From NCBI GenBank assembly GCA_030666075.1, contig DAOUYN010000039.1:1-7316 (forward strand): 7,316 nt of DNA, written 5' to 3'. Positions within the stretch are counted from its first letter, which is position 1. Each line of letters begins with the position of its first letter. A program made the translations under genes and the position numbers. The notes under the pieces are model-generated. The model made no database searches. It saw nothing but the letters and a program-made list of their open reading frames with translations, and was not told the origin of the DNA. This DNA comes from Actinomycetes bacterium (lineage in GTDB: Bacteria; Actinomycetota; Aquicultoria; CAJVYJ01; JAUVQD01). Shown here piece after piece: positions 5,835-7,316 of the stretch.

Positions 5835-6239
5835 GTGATAAGTAAGCCGGTCGAAAAACCTACCAAAGAACAAAGCGCCCCGACTAGCGGCTGCTCATTG
5901 GTTGTTTCTGATGACACGACCGATATCCCCGTGATCAACATAGTGGGCGAAGTCGATCTCTCGAGCGCCCCGGGCGCTTACGCGATGATGTGGCGCACGA
6001 GCGGCCACGGCAAACGGTCCCTTATCATCAATCTCGAAGAGCTTGATTTTATGGACTCTTCCGGATTGCAGGCGCTCCTGCGTCTTAGGGAAAAGTTACG
6101 GGCGCGACATCAAAGGGTCCTCCTGGCCGGAGCCAAGCCTCCCATCAAGAAGCTTTTCCGCTTGACCGGCTTCGACCAGCTGTTTCAGCTCTTCCCCGAC
6201 GCCGACGAAGCCAAAAAAGAGGTCAACTCAGCTCAATAG
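5835..6239 (+). CDS. STAS-domain protein, anti-sigma factor antagonist-like
   Basis: A 134-residue protein from GTG 5835. After a charged, probably flexible N-terminal stretch of about 25 residues comes one STAS domain: VINIVGEVDLSSAP, LIINLEELDFMDSSGLQALL, then RVLLAGAKPPIKKLFRLTGF. The DSSG motif keeps the serine (S76) corresponding to the one phosphorylated in SpoIIAA/RsbV-type antagonists. Such proteins release a sigma factor by binding an anti-sigma kinase in their unphosphorylated form. The start was chosen from AAGGAGG five bases upstream. No anti-sigma kinase, PP2C phosphatase or sigma factor is visible, so the partners must be encoded elsewhere. It is divergent from the sensor operon, sharing a 182-base intergenic region, and overlaps the TIGR00725-like gene tail to tail by 7 bases. 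I see no convincing promoter of its own. Confidence 0.9.
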   Translation: MISKPVEKPTKEQSAPTSGCSLVVSDDTTDIPVINIVGEVDLSSAPGAYAMMWRTSGHGKRSLIINLEELDFMDSSGLQALLRLREKLRARHQRVLLAGAKPPIKKLFRLTGFDQLFQLFPDADEAKKEVNSAQ

Positions 6240-6736
6240 GACACCGAGCGCCAAGCGCGTTCGACGGCGGCGACCGCAGCAACAGGCGAAGCAACCGCCG
6301 CCAACTTCGACCCCGCGACCCCGAGTGAGTCTATGTCCAAACTATCGAGAAGGACCAGCGGGCGGCCGAGCTTGATCGCCAGGCCGATCTCACTGAGCGT
6401 CCCGGCGCCGCCGCCGACCGCGATCACACCATCCCCGGTCTTAACGACGAGATAATTCCGGCCATGGCTAAAGCCCGTGGGGATGGAGACCGTGATGTAG
6501 GGGTTTGCATCGGAGCGATCATCGCCAGGCAAGATGCCGAGCGACATGCCGCCAGCTTCGGCCGCGCCGCGAGCAGCTGCCTCCATCACCCCGCTGAGGC
6601 CGCCGCAGACCAGTATATATCCGGCCCGGGCGATCTCCCGCCCGACCTCATAGGCAGACTCGGCTTGGCTCGCCGTGGGTTCGCCTGCCCCGATAACGGA
6701 AATATACCGTTTGCGCTCACCGACCGTGTTCATCAT
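6233..6736 (-). CDS. TIGR00725/LOG-like Rossmann-fold nucleotide-binding protein
   Basis: A 167-residue Rossmann-type protein. Diagnostic pieces are YISVIGAGEP near the start, VCGGLSGVMEAAARGA (43-58), GFSHGRNYLVVKTGD (88-102) and VGGGAGTLSEIGLAIKLGRP (107-126). This is the arrangement of the TIGR00725 group of the SLOG superfamily, related to lysine-decarboxylase-like LOG phosphoribohydrolases. True LOG enzymes that release cytokinin-type bases from nucleotides have PGGxGTxxE. Here the equivalent is GGGAGTLSE, so nucleotide or nucleotide-sugar binding is well supported but the reaction is not known. Two adjacent ATGs (6736, 6733) are possible; neither has a clear ribosome site. The start lies inside the end of the upstream CDF transporter gene (20-base overlap), so translational coupling is likely. 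The 3' end overlaps the convergent STAS gene by 7 bases. Confidence 0.88.
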   Translation of the reverse strand: MMNTVGERKRYISVIGAGEPTASQAESAYEVGREIARAGYILVCGGLSGVMEAAARGAAEAGGMSLGILPGDDRSDANPYITVSIPTGFSHGRNYLVVKTGDGVIAVGGGAGTLSEIGLAIKLGRPLVLLDSLDIDSLGVAGSKLAAVASPVAAVAAVERAWRSVSY

Positions 6737-7316
6737 GAATATGCGGATTGATGTGGACCATCACATCCGCCACCCCCTCAACATTCTCCGTTACCCGTAT
6801 CTTGCACTGCTTCGCTATCTGGTGGCCGTCCCGGACCGTCAAGTCCGGATCGACCTCGATCTTGATATCGACAAAAAGGTTGGGTCCCAGACGCCTAGCC
6901 CGAGCCTGCGCGTGCTCGACACCCGGGGTTCCCTCGGAGATCGAGGTGATCTGACCCATCGTCTCATCCTCGGGAACCCGGTCCATCAATTCTCGACCGG
7001 CGGCCCCGGCTATATCATAGGCAAGCTTGAGGATGATCAGCGATGTCAGACCGGCGGCCAGCGGATCCAAAATAGGATACCCGGCGCGGGCCCCGGCAAT
7101 ACCGACCAAGGTCGCGAGCGACGTTATGGCATCCTTACGATGGTCCAGCGCCCCGGCCATCAGCAACATACTCCGATGGCGTCGGGCCGTGCGGGAGACG
7201 AGCCGATAGAGACCCTCTTTAACAAAGATCACGACGATTACCGCAACCAGCGCTATCAACCCCGGGACCTCGGTATCCCGGGAAGCAATCGATACGATCG
7301 TGCGCATCAAGATGAG
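6717..7316 (-). CDS. Cation diffusion facilitator (CDF) family metal exporter, N-terminus outside the window
   Basis: The frame is open to the right edge. The visible 199 codons match the second half of a CDF transporter; about 100 residues with transmembrane helices 1-3 are missing. Counting from the TTG at 7310, helix 4 is about 17-34, helix 5 about 60-76 and helix 6 about 82-103, followed by a cytoplasmic dimerisation/metal-binding domain (about 115-190: GTPGVEHAQARARRLGP, FVDIKIEVDP, VADVMVHINPH). The helix 5 metal site reads LDHRKDA. At the position of the usual HxxxD pair it has D56 and D60, a DxxxD pattern described for manganese-type CDF proteins rather than the zinc type. CDF proteins exchange cytoplasmic divalent metal for protons, lowering metal load. 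The first metal-site half (helix 2) is not visible, so specificity is tentative. It is followed by the overlapping TIGR00725-like gene. Confidence 0.9.
   Translation of the reverse strand, partial: LILMRTIVSIASRDTEVPGLIALVAVIVVIFVKEGLYRLVSRTARRHRSMLLMAGALDHRKDAITSLATLVGIAGARAGYPILDPLAAGLTSLIILKLAYDIAGAAGRELMDRVPEDETMGQITSISEGTPGVEHAQARARRLGPNLFVDIKIEVDPDLTVRDGHQIAKQCKIRVTENVEGVADVMVHINPHIHDEHGR

Overview
The window comes from a bacterial chromosome of moderate-to-high GC. Genes are tightly packed, and promoters are AT-rich and resemble the sigma-70/sigma-A type. Thioredoxin, a CooT-type nickel protein, a ferredoxin/[FeFe]-hydrogenase-like sensor and a LytS/LytT-type system together suggest an anaerobe or facultative anaerobe. 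A lineage such as deep-branching Actinobacteriota, Bacillota or Chloroflexota would fit. This is inference from gene content; no phylogenetic marker is present. No rRNA, tRNA, CRISPR array, insertion sequence or phage gene was seen. No gene-free stretch exceeds 300 bases; the longest are about 130 (563-693) and 182 bases (5653-5834).

Left part, + strand: the end of a membrane-anchored TPR protein, whose beginning lies outside the window. After a promoter region come thioredoxin and a 63-residue CooT-family protein, 9 bases apart and probably co-transcribed.

Centre, - strand (read 5652 down to 1225): a compact four-gene unit. It begins with a multidomain protein (two [4Fe-4S] ferredoxin motifs, a degenerate [FeFe]-hydrogenase-like domain, a CxxC/C/C FeS domain and a degenerate GGDEF domain). 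A TauE/SafE permease follows 6 bases later, then a LytS-like histidine kinase 38 bases later, then a LytTR response regulator overlapping the kinase by 11 bases. A well-formed promoter (TTGGAT-17-TATACT) lies in front of the first gene, and LytTR-like motifs lie just upstream of its -35 box. The simplest reading is one regulatory and transport module: a cytoplasmic redox or ligand sensor, a small-anion exporter or importer, and a two-component system that may regulate its own operon.

Right part: a STAS-domain anti-sigma-factor-antagonist-like gene runs divergently from the sensor operon. It meets, tail to tail with a 7-base overlap, a - strand pair made of a cation diffusion facilitator (missing its N-terminus at the window edge) and a TIGR00725/LOG-like Rossmann protein. 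The best candidate for something undescribed is the hydrogenase-like/GGDEF sensor with its permease and LytST partners.
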